Shown: positions 63,702 through 64,000 of the stretch, piece by piece
Layout of the letters: every line of letters starts with the position of its first letter
How positions within the stretch are numbered: position 1 is the first letter of the stretch
Assembly (NCBI GenBank): GCA_029961685.1
Contig: JARWKL010000005.1
Span: 43,809,357-43,873,356, forward strand
DNA length: 64,000 nt
From: Aristolochia californica
Taxonomy: Eukaryota; Streptophyta; Magnoliopsida; Piperales; Aristolochiaceae
Direction: 5' to 3'
Translations under genes and position numbers: made by a program
The notes under the pieces: generated by a model
What the model was told of the DNA's origin: nothing
Database searches by the model: none
What the model saw: the letters and a program-made list of their open reading frames with translations, nothing else

Positions 63702-64000
63702 AGAAAGGAAAAGAAGAGAAAAAAATGAACAATAATTCAGATGAGAAATTTTACATTTCATGCCTGTTAGGTGTTTGTTTTTTTATCTTTTCTGGGTTTT
63801 TGTGAACAAACGGGTCGCAAATTAAGATTTTTGTTACCGCTTTCTTTCCTTATAAAAAAAAAAAAAAAAATCTTGTAGATTTCACTGTATTCGACTGATG
63901 GTGTCTCATCTGTTACTTGGGGATCTTCTTGACGTCTCCCATGGAAACCCTGTGACACCGAGGATGAAATATCACGGAAGAAATATCACAGTCTCTACTT
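63702..64000. other. 3' region of THI1
   Basis: Probable 3' untranslated region with T-rich stretches and a 17-base A run near 63855. No other gene seen before the window ends. Confidence 0.5.

Noticed and set aside
63702..64000. Thiamin-pyrophosphate riboswitch near THI1
   Set aside because: In seed plants this riboswitch is known from the THIC 3' region; I saw no matching conserved core here or upstream of THI1.

Overview
This window is nuclear DNA from a flowering plant, probably a non-grass woody species with a repeat-rich genome. The genes are split by many GT-AG introns, the products are plant-specific (a PDI-C type disulfide isomerase, an early nodulin-like phytocyanin, a RIC protein, an XTH and chloroplast THI1), and the spaces between genes and the long introns are full of LTR retrotransposons. 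I cannot name the species. Exon models were built by reading splice sites and matching family sequences from memory. Every complete model closes in frame.

Layout. 1-8169: possible start of a minus-strand gene at the left edge, a decayed Ty1/copia element (984-6345), then AT-rich spacer. 8170-24247 (+): PDIL5-4-like gene, 15 exons, 485 codons, with introns carrying a copia 3' fragment, a LINE fragment, a terminal-inverted-repeat element and two TRIMs (miniature LTR elements). 25115-25889 (-): early nodulin-like phytocyanin. 26404-26678 (-): broken LEA_2/NHL fragment. 26984-36701: old minus-strand copia element that has received a younger plus-strand element, 27300-33032. The younger one is a chimera: a 5.1-kb copia body plus one copia LTR lies inside a TRIM-like element, and the junctions fall exactly at the tRNA primer-binding sites. 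38472-44923 (+): TBC-domain Rab GTPase-activating protein. 46104-52042 (-): DDRGK1/UFBP1, with a minus-strand TRIM in an intron. 52558-53717 (-): RIC (ROP-interacting CRIB) protein. 56855-58211 (-): xyloglucan endotransglucosylase/hydrolase. 59440-61707 (+): another copia remnant. 62529-63701 (+): THI1/THI4 thiazole synthase.

The genes do not form a pathway. From memory, the PDI, TBC and DDRGK genes are near neighbours on Arabidopsis chromosome 4 (around At4g27080-At4g27120), and THI1 sits beside a TBC paralogue on chromosome 5 (At5g54770/At5g54780). The window would then represent an ancestral gene order that became split between duplicated segments in Arabidopsis. The most unusual structure is the copia/TRIM chimera at 27300-33032. 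The next most notable is the density of TRIM-class elements: three in introns of conserved genes and a fourth as the shell of the chimera.
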